This document shows positions 18,551 through 26,280 of a DNA stretch of 64,000 nucleotides, one piece after another. Position 1 is the first letter of the stretch; each line of letters begins with the position of its first letter. The notes beneath the pieces were generated by a model. It was not told where the DNA came from. It saw only the letters and a list, made by a program, of their open reading frames with translations, and made no database searches. This stretch comes from Slackia heliotrinireducens DSM 20476 (GTDB lineage: Bacteria > Actinomycetota > Coriobacteriia > Coriobacteriales > Eggerthellaceae). The translations under genes were made by a program, and so were the position numbers. Location: positions 434,001 to 498,000 of the forward strand of contig NC_013165.1 of NCBI RefSeq assembly GCF_000023885.1, read 5' to 3'.

Positions 18551-18659
18551 CTCCGTGCTCTGCCTGATTAGCTGTGAATCCTTCGTACTCTAGCTGTTCC
18601 CAGGCGCAAAGGTTGTTGATCGGCGACACGTGCTCGAGACAGAGGGGATCGTCGACGTC
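18519..18659 (-). pseudogene. Fragment of an Ltp-type surface lipoprotein domain
   Basis: In a second minus-strand frame the translation contains INNLCAWEQLEYEGFT then ANQAEHGVDAE. This matches the 'LI.QLEyEGF..eqAeyGvd' helical repeat of host-cell-surface-exposed (Ltp family) lipoproteins. Only one repeat is recognisable. There is no start codon and a stop (TGA) lies shortly upstream. It is best read as debris of a lipoprotein gene, possibly once joined to the adjoining 99-residue frame. Confidence 0.4.
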
Positions 18660-18703
18660 CGCCCGTCATCCGTTATCAAGACCGTCAGGTTGGAAAAGGC
18701 AAA

Positions 18704-18756
18704 TGCACTGTCACAGTGCATAATCGTGCGGAAATTGCACTGTCGCAGTGCAATTT
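18704..18756. promoter_or_regulatory. Two tandem palindromic operator-like sites
   Basis: Site 1 (18704-18720) is TGCACTGTCACAGTGCA, with 8-bp arms. Site 2 (18732-18756) has 11-bp perfect arms around TCG, with inner sequence TTGCACTG/CAGTGCAA. Their centres are 32 bases apart, about three helical turns, which fits cooperative repressor binding on one DNA face. No intact promoter or target gene lies next to them; the surrounding genes look decayed. Confidence 0.65.
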
Positions 18757-19122
18757 GAACCGTCCTGCGCAAGCAGACATTCGGACAAGGAGGTTCACGG
18801 CTACGGCAACGTGGTTCCCCTGTGGGCGTTCGGCTTGAACTACTGATTATCCTGCGTGACGTTGACCTGGGTCTATCTGGACGCGCCAACGCCCACTCTT
18901 GCGGATTCGGCCAGAGGGAGCAGCTCCTTCTGGCCGGATCCGATTGGGGTCATGCAAAGGCGGGCGCGGCGAGGCTCGACCCCAGGATACGCTTTCCGCT
19001 TGCATCCGATGCACGGCAGAGGCCGACGGCGCACCTGTCCGAGGTGGGGAGGCTATAATGCAAAGGGCGCGCCGTTTGCGAGGCGCGCTTTCGGCAAGAC
19101 CGCATCATGAGAGGACGGCGCC
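18757..19122. other. Gene-poor region upstream of YjbQ
   Basis: No intact gene. Around 18790-18844 (plus strand) a short open segment ends in GNVVPLWAFGLNY and a stop, which looks like the C-terminus of a lost gene. The segment 19056-19061 (TATAAT) is a possible -10 box for yjbQ. Confidence 0.4.
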
Positions 19123-19521
19123 ATGAAGACCTTCCAGCTGCAAACGTCTGCGTTTTCGTTTCACGACATAACTGCCCAGGTGAAACAGGCCGTGCGCGAA
19201 AGCGGGGTTCGCGAGGGGCTGTGCACCGTGTACTGCCCGCACACGACCGCAGCCATCACCATCAACGAGAACGCCGATCCCGACGTGCAGCGCGACCTGA
19301 AGTTCGCCCTGATTGACGCGTTCGGCGACCGCGACCGTCCCGAGTTCCGCCACGCCGAGGGCAACAGCCATGCGCACCTGAAGTCCAGTCTGATAGGTGC
19401 GTCCGAGACCATCCCCATCAGCAACGGTTCGCTCACGTTGGGCACTTGGCAGGGCATCTACTTCTGCGAGTTCGACGGCCCGCGCAGCCGCCGGTTCTTC
19501 GTGCAGATCGTGGGGGAGTAG
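19123..19521 (+). CDS. yjbQ: YjbQ family protein (UPF0047, secondary thiamine-phosphate synthase type)
   Basis: 132 residues, the normal length of this single-domain family. Conserved motifs are present: CPHTTAAITINENADPDV near residue 39, GNSHAHLKSSLIG near 84, and GTWQGIYFCEFDGPR near 108. Members have weak thiamine-phosphate synthase activity, but the physiological role is uncertain. The last 73 bases of the gene are the start of a 378-bp stretch that is repeated exactly in register 1101 bases downstream. Confidence 0.92.
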   Translation: MKTFQLQTSAFSFHDITAQVKQAVRESGVREGLCTVYCPHTTAAITINENADPDVQRDLKFALIDAFGDRDRPEFRHAEGNSHAHLKSSLIGASETIPISNGSLTLGTWQGIYFCEFDGPRSRRFFVQIVGE

Positions 19522-19570
19522 GGCCCTGGCGGGCGCCCGGCCACCCGCGCGGCGCGCCGTTCTCCGCCTC

Positions 19571-19789
19571 CGTGCAACGAGAATCGCGTTTCGTGCGCAC
19601 TTAAGGGGATAATCTGCCGGATCGCGAGCCCCGGGCGCCCCAGGCGGTCCGTCCGTGCGATAAATAAACCACAGATATAAACAAAGTGTGGCGTAAAATC
19701 CTCTCCGCTCGGGCAAAGCGGCCTTCGGGGCGCCTCCGGATCGCAGATTATCCCCCTAAGTGCGCAGAAATCCGAATTCCCGTTGCACG
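19571..19789. repeat. ~220-bp palindromic element, copy B (subtype 1)
   Basis: Ends CGTGCAACG and CGTTGCACG, inner arms GCACTTAAGGGGATAATCTG and its near-complement, central hairpin CCACA (19669-19673) with TGTGG (19687-19691). It starts 50 bases after the yjbQ stop. Together with copy C it flanks the toxin-antitoxin genes. Confidence 0.85.
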
Positions 19790-19947
19790 GCGGGGCGCGA
19801 ACGGCCCGGATGCGCTAGCTGGCGGGTCTCAAACCAATCTCTGCCCCCTGTTCACGGGTTTCTTCCTTCGTATCGGGGGGTGCTTCGGTGACGAGGCCAG
19901 TGGCTATGCATCGCAGGTGCGACAAATAGGCTACGCAGCAACTATGA

Positions 19948-19953
19948 TATAAT
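19948..19953 (+). promoter_or_regulatory. TATAAT -10 box before the toxin-antitoxin operon
   Basis: A perfect TATAAT lies 31 bases upstream of the antitoxin start in a locally AT-rich stretch. No good -35 hexamer was found at 16-18 bases, which is common at autoregulated antitoxin promoters. Confidence 0.5.
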
Positions 19954-19983
19954 TCAGATAGAATTTGCCAGAAGGAGGCTAGA

Positions 19984-20250
19984 ATGCAGATCATGCCGGT
20001 GTCGGAGCTACGCAATCATTACTCCGCAGTGGAAGAAGCAGTGTCCACGGGAGGCCCAGTTTTCCTGACCAAAAACGGATACGGTTCCATGGTCGTGATG
20101 AGCATGGAACAATACGAGAACCTGACGGGCAACGTGGAAGCTATGCTGGATGCTGCGGATCGTCAGGCATCTTCAACCACGTTGCGCTACAGCCATGATG
20201 ACGTGTTCGGCGCTCTGAGGGGAGAGCTTGACCGTGGCGAAGCAATATAG
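19984..20250 (+). CDS. Phd/YefM family antitoxin
   Basis: 88 residues from ATG 19984 with GAAGGAGG upstream. The N-terminal pattern MPVSELRNHYSAVEEAV then GPVFLTKNGYGSMVVMSMEQY is the Phd/YefM DNA-binding fold. The C-terminal tail (RYSHDDVFGALRGELDRGE) should be the segment that wraps and inhibits the toxin. Its end overlaps the toxin gene. It probably represses its own operon. Confidence 0.88.
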   Translation: MQIMPVSELRNHYSAVEEAVSTGGPVFLTKNGYGSMVVMSMEQYENLTGNVEAMLDAADRQASSTTLRYSHDDVFGALRGELDRGEAI

Positions 20251-20548
20251 ACTGCAGTACCTCCCTCTTTTCTGGAGCGATCTTGAGCAGGCGTTATTCT
20301 ATATTCGCGACGTGCTCAAGAACCCTGCTGCGGCGCAACGGCTGCTCGATCGGACCGAAGAGGCTATTCTTGAACACGCCAAGGCGCCCACCATGGCACA
20401 GCTTTATAAAACCACGCGGCCGCATCCGCAACCGTATTACTGGTTTGCGGTTGGCAACTACATGGTGTTCTATGTGGTGTTCGATGATGTTATGGAGGTT
20501 CGGCGGTTTGTCTACGGCGCCCGCGACCTAACCAAAATCCTGCCTTGA
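20234..20548 (+). CDS. RelE/ParE superfamily toxin
   Basis: 104 residues from GTG 20234, which has AGGGGAGAG about 7 bases upstream; a TTG two codons earlier is less likely. The fold pattern is typical: LQYLPLFWSDLEQALFYI, then NPAAAQRLLDRTEEAI, then YYWFAVGNYMVFYVVFDD and VRRFVYGARDL. RelE members cleave ribosome-bound mRNA and ParE members poison gyrase; the sequence alone does not decide. It overlaps the antitoxin by 17 bases. The stop is followed within 2 bases by the start of the second copy of the yjbQ-tail repeat. Confidence 0.87.
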   Translation: MAKQYRLQYLPLFWSDLEQALFYIRDVLKNPAAAQRLLDRTEEAILEHAKAPTMAQLYKTTRPHPQPYYWFAVGNYMVFYVVFDDVMEVRRFVYGARDLTKILP

Positions 20549-20549
20549 T

Positions 20550-20927
20550 GCAGGGCATCTACTTCTGCGAGTTCGACGGCCCGCGCAGCCGCCGGTTCTT
20601 CGTGCAGATCGTGGGGGAGTAGGGCCCTGGCGGGCGCCCGGCCACCCGCACGGCGCGCCGTTCTCCGCCTCCGTGCAACGAGAATCGCGTTTCGTGCGCA
20701 CTTAAGGGGATAATCTGCCGGATCGCGAGCCCCGGGCGCCCCAGGCGGTCCGTCCGTGCGATAAATAAACCACATATGCACTCAATATGTGGCGTAAAAT
20801 CCTGTCCAATCGGGCGAAGCGGCCTTCGGGGCGCCTCCGGATTGCAGATTATCCCCCTAAGTGCGCAGAAATCCGAATTCCCGTTGCACGGCGGGGCGCG
20901 AACGGCCCGGATGCGCTAGCTGGCGGG
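20550..20927. repeat. 378-bp direct repeat of 19449-19826 (yjbQ tail plus palindromic element)
   Basis: This segment matches 19449-19826 at a constant offset of 1101 bases without gaps. It includes the last 73 bases of yjbQ with its stop codon, the following 50 bases, and a palindromic element (C). The main differences lie in the centre of the element. The 723 bases between the two copies carry the toxin-antitoxin pair. A further 32-bp tandem duplication (units at 20891 and 20923) follows. Confidence 0.9.
20672..20890. repeat. ~220-bp palindromic element, copy C (subtype 1)
   Basis: Same ends and arms as copy B. The central hairpin has changed to CCACATAT with ATATGTGG, an 8-bp perfect stem where B pairs only 5 bases at the same place. 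Paired change on both sides of the hairpin argues that the structure matters. Confidence 0.85.
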
Positions 20928-21027
20928 GCGCGAACGGCCCGGATGCGCTAGCTGGCGGGGCACTAACGGGAAACAAGGGTCTGCCCATGTGCACAGGGAT
21001 TGAAGAAAAGCCCTGGTCGGGTCCTCG

Positions 21028-21609
21028 CTACATGAGGAAGCGGACCGATGCGTTCACGGCGCTTTCGTGGAGCTCCTGGAATGTCTCGAGGCCTTCCGGA
21101 AGAGGACGGTCGGTGTCTGCGATCCATCGGGAGGCGAACCCCACCAGCGCCCAGGCGGCATAGGCACAGTGCAGTTGATGCTCGAAGCTGCCTCCGCGCT
21201 CGCCAAAATGCAGAGCCGCTTCGATAAATGCGGCTTCTATGCCATCTGCCAGGCATTTTGCGAGCGAGCCGTCGTCGGAAGGCAGCAGGGCGCGCAGCAG
21301 GTTCTCGTGGCGGGCGAGCGACATGACGATCGACTCGTAAAACGCGTCGTCGGCACCCGTGCTGGCTCGGCGCTCCGCCGAAGATAGGCTTTCGGTGCGC
21401 ACGTCGTTCACGAGCTCGCCGACCATCGCGGCGTACAGGTCTGACACGCTGGCGTGGTGCAGATAGAACGCGTTGCGGCTTATTCCTGCGCGGCGGCAAA
21501 CGGCGCTCGCCGTAATCGACGCAATCGGCGTTTCGCCCACCAGGTCCATGAAGGCTTTTCGGATGGCCTCTTCGGTGCGAACGTAGCGCAGGTCCTTCGT
21601 GTTCGTCAT
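21028..21609 (-). CDS. TetR family transcriptional regulator
   Basis: 193 residues from ATG 21609. N-terminal helix-turn-helix: ITASAVCRRAGISRNAFYL then HHASVSDLYAAMV. The C-terminal half is divergent, as is normal for ligand-binding regions. It is divergent from the short chimeric gene at 21759; four GTGACA hexamers and a CTTGGT/ACCAAG palindrome lie between them. The gene it once controlled may have been the deleted metallohydrolase. Confidence 0.82.
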   Translation of the reverse strand: MTNTKDLRYVRTEEAIRKAFMDLVGETPIASITASAVCRRAGISRNAFYLHHASVSDLYAAMVGELVNDVRTESLSSAERRASTGADDAFYESIVMSLARHENLLRALLPSDDGSLAKCLADGIEAAFIEAALHFGERGGSFEHQLHCAYAAWALVGFASRWIADTDRPLPEGLETFQELHESAVNASVRFLM

Positions 21610-21633
21610 GGCGTGCTCGTTTCCGCAAAATAC

Positions 21634-21706
21634 GTGACAGTTGTTCAACAAGGTAGTTTTAAGTGACAGTTCAGCCCTTGGTGACAATTGACCAAGATGC
21701 GTGACA
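21634..21706. promoter_or_regulatory. Repeated GTGACA hexamers and a 20-bp operator-like palindrome
   Basis: GTGACA occurs at 21634, 21663, 21681 and 21701 on the plus strand. The third lies inside CTTGGTGACAATTGACCAAG (21677-21696), whose 6-bp arms are perfect. This is a likely binding region for the adjacent TetR protein. Confidence 0.5.
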
Positions 21707-21758
21707 CATGTACCTTACATGTATTAGCAAGTGTTGTCAAAATAGAACGGGGACTCCC

Positions 21759-22076
21759 TTGTTTAAGATTCTGCCTGTTATTTACCGCGACCGCGGCTTC
21801 ATGAGTCAGCCGTTCGCATTCGGCGGCGAGGACGGTCCCGAGGCATTCGACGCCAACATCCGCTACCGCTCAGGTTTGCAGAACTACCTTATCGACACGG
21901 GTGACGAAGTCGTCCTGGTGGACACCGGCATACCGGCAGGCACGCCGCTGAACGCAGGCAAGATCGCCGAACTGAGCGGGCTCGACCGCAAGGTCGTAGA
22001 CAAGGCCATGGCCGAGTTGAAGAAGACGGGCGCCATCGTGTCGCCTGTGCGCTGCAAGTGGGAGCCGGCGAAATAA
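21759..22076 (+). CDS. Chimeric protein: metallo-beta-lactamase-fold N-terminus joined to a winged-helix C-terminus
   Basis: About 105 residues from TTG 21759 (ACGGGG upstream); an ATG at 21708 is possible but sits in the presumed promoter. The first ~65 residues ([18 protein letters not shown] to [13 protein letters not shown]) match the start of an MBL-fold hydrolase but stop before the metal-binding HxHxDH motif. The last ~42 ([21 protein letters not shown], then [13 protein letters not shown]) match a small winged-helix domain known from other proteins. An in-frame deletion that joined two genes would explain this. The hydrolase activity must be lost; the DNA-binding part could still work. 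Confidence 0.6.
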   Translation: MFKILPVIYRDRGFMSQPFAFGGEDGPEAFDANIRYRSGLQNYLIDTGDEVVLVDTGIPAGTPLNAGKIAELSGLDRKVVDKAMAELKKTGAIVSPVRCKWEPAK

Positions 22077-22122
22077 TCCCACATCATTTAGGTTTTTAAC
22101 TGTTCCGATCGAGGAGGTTTTC

Positions 22123-22611
22123 ATGGCAGACAAGCAAGCAGAGATCCAGGCATTGCAGGCAATCGTGACAGGGCTTTCCAGCCAGAGCTTCAGCCACCGC
22201 ATCCAGGGCCTGGTGTTCGGGTCCAAGGGTCTGGCGGCGCTGGCGGACAAGTACGCCGAGCACGCCGAAGAGGAAATGACCTGGGTCGAGAAGTTCGCCA
22301 ACCGCATTCTGGACCTCGGCGGCGACATCAAGATCGAGGCCACGCCCGAGGTGAAGGTGTACGACGACATCGTCGAGTACCTGAAGAACGAGAAGAAGGT
22401 GTCCGAGGAAGGCATCGCCCAGGTCAGCGAGATGATGCCCGTGTTCGCGAGCGACTTCGTGGCGTACGAGGACGTGAAGGCCTACCTGATCGACGAGGAC
22501 GCCGACCTGCAGGAAACCAACCAGGACCTGGAGCTCATCGAGCTGATTGGCGTGCAGAACTGGCTGGTGCAGAAGCTCAACGGCACCGCTGCTTCCACCA
22601 CCGCCGAATAG
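22123..22611 (+). CDS. Ferritin-like/bacterioferritin-type protein
   Basis: 162 residues, ATG 22123 after GGAGG. Predicted four-helix bundle. The diiron ligand pattern is suggested by EHAEEEMTWVEKFANRIL near residue 47 (E..H-type helix with Glu and His around it) and by the acidic helix ending DLELIELIGVQNWLVQKL near 139. It should store iron or detoxify peroxide in an anaerobe exposed to oxygen. A good rho-independent terminator follows. Confidence 0.75.
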   Translation: MADKQAEIQALQAIVTGLSSQSFSHRIQGLVFGSKGLAALADKYAEHAEEEMTWVEKFANRILDLGGDIKIEATPEVKVYDDIVEYLKNEKKVSEEGIAQVSEMMPVFASDFVAYEDVKAYLIDEDADLQETNQDLELIELIGVQNWLVQKLNGTAASTTAE

Positions 22612-22645
22612 CGGCCGAACAATCGAACGCGACAGCATAGCTGGG

Positions 22646-22684
22646 AAACCGGTCGGAGGGGGGCGCCCTTCCGACCGGTTTTTT
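22646..22684 (+). terminator. Rho-independent terminator of the ferritin-like gene
   Basis: AAACCGGTCGGA pairs with TCCGACCGGTTT around a GC-rich loop and is followed directly by a run of six T. Confidence 0.92.
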
Positions 22685-22766
22685 ACGAGGCGATGCGCTC
22701 GATGGGCCGCGCGGGGCTGCCGAGCAAGACGGCCGCTTCTGACCGCGGTATTTTCCTGCAAATGAT

Positions 22767-22806
22767 TTGAAACGTCGTGAAGTCCACGCACGTATAATGG
22801 TTATAC
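22767..22806 (+). promoter_or_regulatory. Promoter with overlapping palindrome, upstream of the Frd/Sdh operon
   Basis: TTGAAA (22767-22772) and TATAAT (22793-22798) face the operon, with a long 20-base spacer. GTATAATGGTTATAC (22792-22806) is a palindrome over the -10 box, a good place for a repressor. Confidence 0.55.
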
Positions 22807-22834
22807 ATCTCAGTCGGGGACGGAACGGAGCTTC

Positions 22835-23398
22835 ATGAAACTCAAGAAGGCAAATGCGGCAATCGGATTGTTGTCGGCTCTATTCGCGCTCATCCATATC
22901 GGATACCATGCGTTCTGCTATCTGACCTTCTATTACAACCCCGTGCTCACGATGGTGTTCTCGCTTCCGTTCATCGTGCTGGTGTGCGTGCACGCGGTTT
23001 TGGGCATGCTCACGGTTTTCCTCAGCTCCGACGGCACGCGGCTCGATCTTTACCCTAAGCAGAACCGCACCACCGTCCTCAAGCGTGTTTCCGCCGCGCT
23101 CATATTCCCGCTGCTCATCATCCATGTCGACAGTTTCGCCCTCATGCAGCAAAGCGCCGAGGCGGGCAACGCCGCGTTCATCGTGCTGCTCATCCTGACC
23201 GAGGTCCTGTTCTTCGCGGTGGTGCTGACCCACGTTGCAACGTCGTTGACCGCCGGTTTCATCACGCTGGGGTTCGTGGATTCCATCAAGGTTCAAACGC
23301 GGATGGACCGGGCCGCATATGCGATCGGGGCTGTGGCGTTCGCCGTTTCCGCGTACGCCGTCGCGAGCGGCCATGTGGCGATGTTCCTGCTCGGGTAG
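22835..23398 (+). CDS. Succinate dehydrogenase/fumarate reductase membrane cytochrome subunit
   Basis: 187 residues with five hydrophobic helices. His residues sit in or next to them: HIGYHAF near residue 21, VHAVLG near 52, IIHVDSF near 95 and THVATS near 130. These could coordinate heme b, as in SdhC/FrdC diheme anchors. It is immediately followed by the flavoprotein and iron-sulfur subunits. It should pass electrons between menaquinone and the catalytic subunits. Confidence 0.75.
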   Translation: MKLKKANAAIGLLSALFALIHIGYHAFCYLTFYYNPVLTMVFSLPFIVLVCVHAVLGMLTVFLSSDGTRLDLYPKQNRTTVLKRVSAALIFPLLIIHVDSFALMQQSAEAGNAAFIVLLILTEVLFFAVVLTHVATSLTAGFITLGFVDSIKVQTRMDRAAYAIGAVAFAVSAYAVASGHVAMFLLG

Positions 23399-23404
23399 GT
23401 GCGT

Positions 23405-25039
23405 ATGGATAGGGTTGTTGTCATAGGAAGCGGCATTGCAGGGTGCGCGTGCGCCGTTCGTCTTGCCGAAGCAGGCGTGCATGTGACGCTCATTTCGCCG
23501 TTTCCCTCGGAACGTTCGCAGTCCGTCATGGCCGCCGGCGGGATCAACGCCGTGTTGGAAAACTGCGAGGCGGGCGACAGCGTTGCCGGCCACATCGACG
23601 ACACCATGCGCGGCGGGCGCGGCATCGCGGGCCGGGCTGCGGTCGGGTCGCTGTGCGAGCATGCGTCCGACGTGGTCGAATACCTCGAGCGCATCGGAAC
23701 GGTGTTCACGCTGGACAAGGATGGTTCGCTTGCGCGGCGCGCGTTCGGCGGCCAAACGCACAGGCGCACGTACTACTGCGGATCGTCGACGGGAAAGCAG
23801 ATCGTGTCGGCGCTGGTGATGGAGGTCAGGCGCTTCGAGGCGCGCGGGCTTATCCAGCGCAGGCTCTGGAGCTGCTTCCATTCGGCCCTCATACAGGACG
23901 GCCGCTGCCACGGCGCCATCCTGTTCGACGAGGCGAGCGGCGGTTTGACAATGGAGCTTGCCGACGCGCTGGTCGTGGCGACGGGCGGGCAGAACGCGCT
24001 GTTCGGGAAGACGACCGGTTCCACCCAATGCGACGGGTATGCGGCAGGAAAACTCTTCATGCAGGGGGTCGACCTCAAGAACCTCGAATTCATCCAATAC
24101 CACCCCACTACGCTCGAGACCCCGCAGAAGCGCATACTGGTTTCGGAGGCCGTGCGCGGCGAAGGCGGGCGGCTCTTCTATCTGGACGGCGACGAGCGCG
24201 TGTACTTTATGGAAGAGAAGTACGGCGAACGCGGCAACCTTATGCCGCGCGACGTTGTGAGCCAACAGATGGCTGCAGTCGGACGTCAGGTCTACCTCGA
24301 TGCCACCGTGCTTGGCAAGCGCGTTATTGACGAGCGGTTGTCCGAGGTCAGAGACGTGTGCCGGAAGTATCGCGGCATCGACATCGCCAAAGAGCCCATT
24401 CCTGTGGCGCCGTCCGTTCACTTCTTCATGGGTGGCATCGCCGTCGACAACAGCCACGAGACGAACGTCGAGAACCTGTTCGCCATCGGCGAGTGCGCGT
24501 CGATGTACCATGGCGCCAACCGGCTGGGCGGCAACTCGCTGCTGTCCGCTATATACAGCGGCTGGGTGGCGGCAGATGCCATTGCGGGCTGCGATTCGGT
24601 CCGAACGGCGCCCGATTTCTCGACGTTGCTTTCCGAGGAGAGCCGAAAACTGGCGCGCATGTGCGATGCCTCGGGCACGGTTCCAGCCGCGCGCGTGCGC
24701 GACGTGCTCACGGAAACCATGGACCGGAAGATGGGCGTTGTACGCGACGGCACGGCGCTTGCAGACGGCGTGGCCGATATCGACCGGTGCCTTTCCGACG
24801 TGGACAAGATAAGCTACGACCCTCACGTCATGATGTACATGAATTACTGTTTACCAGGTCTTTTGGTGCTTGCGCGAGCGGCGCTTGCGTGCGCGGAACA
24901 TCGTACGGAGAGCCGAGGGGCGCATGTGAGAAGCGACTATCCCGCCGCTCGGGACGATTTCGCGTTCGCGAGCATCGTTTCGTACAACGAAGGCGAGTTC
25001 AAGGTGTGGCTGGACAAGGACGGGCGCTATGAACGTTAG
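23405..25039 (+). CDS. Succinate dehydrogenase/fumarate reductase flavoprotein subunit
   Basis: 544 residues. ATG 23405 is preferred over GTG 23399. The FAD-binding start VVVIGSGIAGCACAVRLAEAG, the AAGGINAVL loop, the histidyl-FAD/active-site region GGQTHRRTYYC near residue 118 and HPTTLETP near 233 are recognisable. The capping-domain FMGGIAVDNSHETN and ANRLGGNSLL near 375 are also typical of SdhA/FrdA. It starts 6 bases after the cytochrome gene and its end overlaps the iron-sulfur gene by 11 bases. With menaquinone as donor, fumarate reduction is the more likely direction; this is inference. Confidence 0.9.
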   Translation: MDRVVVIGSGIAGCACAVRLAEAGVHVTLISPFPSERSQSVMAAGGINAVLENCEAGDSVAGHIDDTMRGGRGIAGRAAVGSLCEHASDVVEYLERIGTVFTLDKDGSLARRAFGGQTHRRTYYCGSSTGKQIVSALVMEVRRFEARGLIQRRLWSCFHSALIQDGRCHGAILFDEASGGLTMELADALVVATGGQNALFGKTTGSTQCDGYAAGKLFMQGVDLKNLEFIQYHPTTLETPQKRILVSEAVRGEGGRLFYLDGDERVYFMEEKYGERGNLMPRDVVSQQMAAVGRQVYLDATVLGKRVIDERLSEVRDVCRKYRGIDIAKEPIPVAPSVHFFMGGIAVDNSHETNVENLFAIGECASMYHGANRLGGNSLLSAIYSGWVAADAIAGCDSVRTAPDFSTLLSEESRKLARMCDASGTVPAARVRDVLTETMDRKMGVVRDGTALADGVADIDRCLSDVDKISYDPHVMMYMNYCLPGLLVLARAALACAEHRTESRGAHVRSDYPAARDDFAFASIVSYNEGEFKVWLDKDGRYER

Positions 25040-25721
25040 GGTATTGAGGCAGCTTGGGCCGGGCACCCCTCCATACTGGGAAAGCTTCGACATGGACGTT
25101 TCGGGCGACATGACCGTAGCGGCGCTGCTCGATCGCATCAACACCAGCAACGACGTGGTTGACGACCAGGGCAACCCGATCACGAACATCGGGTGGGAGT
25201 GCTCGTGTCTGCAGGGCGTGTGCGGCGGGTGCGCCATGGTGGTGAACGGCGAGCCCGTGCTGGCGTGCGAGGTTCACCTGCGCGATCTGAAGGGCAGCGG
25301 CATCGAGATCCGCCCGTTGCGGAAGTTCCCCGTGATACACGACCTGGTTGTGGACAGAACGTCGATCCACGAGAACCTTAAGCGCTCCAACGTGTACATC
25401 GAGTCGTACGACCCCGGCGACGCAACCAGGCGCGCAAAGGCGGCGCAGGACCGGCAGCACCAGTACGATATTGGGAAATGCCTGAAGTGCGGGCTGTGCC
25501 TGGAGGTTTGCCCGAACTACACGAGCGGCGAGCATTTCTTCGGCGCGCTGTTCGCGAACGACTGCTACATGGTGGCCTCGCGCAACAAGGCCAAGGCGGG
25601 CGAGATGCAGGCGCTTTACGACCGTCATTTCGGGCGGGACTGCTCCAAGTCCCTTTCCTGCATGGACGTGTGCCCAGCGGGCATCGCGACAATCGCATCG
25701 ATGGCCCGTATGAACCGCTGA
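25029..25721 (+). CDS. Succinate dehydrogenase/fumarate reductase iron-sulfur subunit
   Basis: 230 residues. The N-terminal plant-type ferredoxin domain binds [2Fe-2S] with CSCLQGVCGGCAM near residue 58 and a fourth Cys in LACEV. The C-terminal domain has the ferredoxin motif CLKCGLCLEVCPN near 152 and a second cluster set (CSKSLSCMDVCPAG near 206). The chain links FAD to the cytochrome. It overlaps the flavoprotein gene by 11 bases and is the last intact gene of the operon. Confidence 0.9.
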   Translation: MNVRVLRQLGPGTPPYWESFDMDVSGDMTVAALLDRINTSNDVVDDQGNPITNIGWECSCLQGVCGGCAMVVNGEPVLACEVHLRDLKGSGIEIRPLRKFPVIHDLVVDRTSIHENLKRSNVYIESYDPGDATRRAKAAQDRQHQYDIGKCLKCGLCLEVCPNYTSGEHFFGALFANDCYMVASRNKAKAGEMQALYDRHFGRDCSKSLSCMDVCPAGIATIASMARMNR

Positions 25722-25739
25722 TCGCATTCGGCAACGGTG

Positions 25740-25876
25740 GGAAAGCGCCTCCCCCAAAACAGGGGAGGAGGGTGAAATCCCTGGTACTCGGGGATGTGCG
25801 ACGAATGCGCCCGAACTAAGGTGCGGTGCAACGGGGCCGGACAAGGCGGCCTCACAACCCATGAGGGAGGCACCCA
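25740..25876 (+). ncRNA. Possible structured leader RNA before a beheaded Tat gene
   Basis: Several short hairpins in series: CCTCCCC/GGGGAGG, AGGG/CCCT around TGAAAT, GGCCG/CGGCC, CCTCA/TGAGG, and a closing GGTGC/GCACC that would bury the ribosome-binding site GGGAGG of the following start codon. The GGTGAAATCCC stretch resembles part of cobalamin-type riboswitches but the rest of that consensus is not seen. It could also simply be the operon terminator region. Confidence 0.3.
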
Positions 25877-25987
25877 ATGAGCACCTTTTCGCGTAGGGAT
25901 TTCTTCAAAACCGGCAGCATTTCGGCCGCGGGCATCGCGGGGGCTTCTATGGGACATCGGGGACGGAGCCCCTTGTCCGTTCGTTGA
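25877..25987 (+). pseudogene. Tat signal remnant of an exported oxidoreductase
   Basis: After GGGAGG, ATG 25877 encodes MSTFSRRDFFKTGSISAAG followed by a hydrophobic run: a standard twin-arginine signal. The frame then runs into a GGGACA/TGTCC palindrome and stops after 36 codons. The mature protein, probably a reductase like that at 9394, has been lost. Confidence 0.75.
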
Positions 25988-26106
25988 CGCGCAGAAATGG
26001 GAAAGGAGCGGGTCCAGGTCTGGCGTTTCAGAATCAGCACGTTGCCTTTTTGCGGGCTGGCGCGGTAGAATCGACGCATCGTAATCGCAGGCAGAAGGGG
26101 TTTCCT

Positions 26107-26280
26107 ATGAAACATTTCGCAAACGTGGCGCTGGGCGTTGTTGTGGGATGTGCTGTCGGGTGCGCGGTGGCGTCGCTGGTCATCCACCGCAACGTAATCG
26201 CGGCTGTGGTCAAGGGCGAGCCGATTCCCGAACCGCCGGCATGGCACAAGAACCATCCCTTCATGTCCAAGGATGCATAA
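26107..26280 (+). CDS. Small single-helix membrane protein
   Basis: 57 residues from ATG 26107, with AGAAGGGG upstream. Residues 6-27 (NVALGVVVGCAVGCAVASLV) form a hydrophobic, Gly/Cys-rich helix, followed by a polar Pro-rich tail (GEPIPEPPAWHKNHPF). No family recognised. It follows the Tat remnant on the same strand and might be what is left of a reductase locus. Confidence 0.55.
   Translation: MKHFANVALGVVVGCAVGCAVASLVIHRNVIAAVVKGEPIPEPPAWHKNHPFMSKDA

Noticed and set aside
22880-24826. 648-codon open frame opposite the Frd/Sdh genes
   Set aside because: The plus strand encodes a complete cytochrome and flavoprotein with strong motifs; the minus frame has biased composition only.
25740-25876. 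Cobalamin or FMN riboswitch
   Set aside because: Only a GGTGAAATCCC-like stretch matches; the other conserved boxes and the pseudoknot partner were not found, so it is listed only as a possible structured leader.
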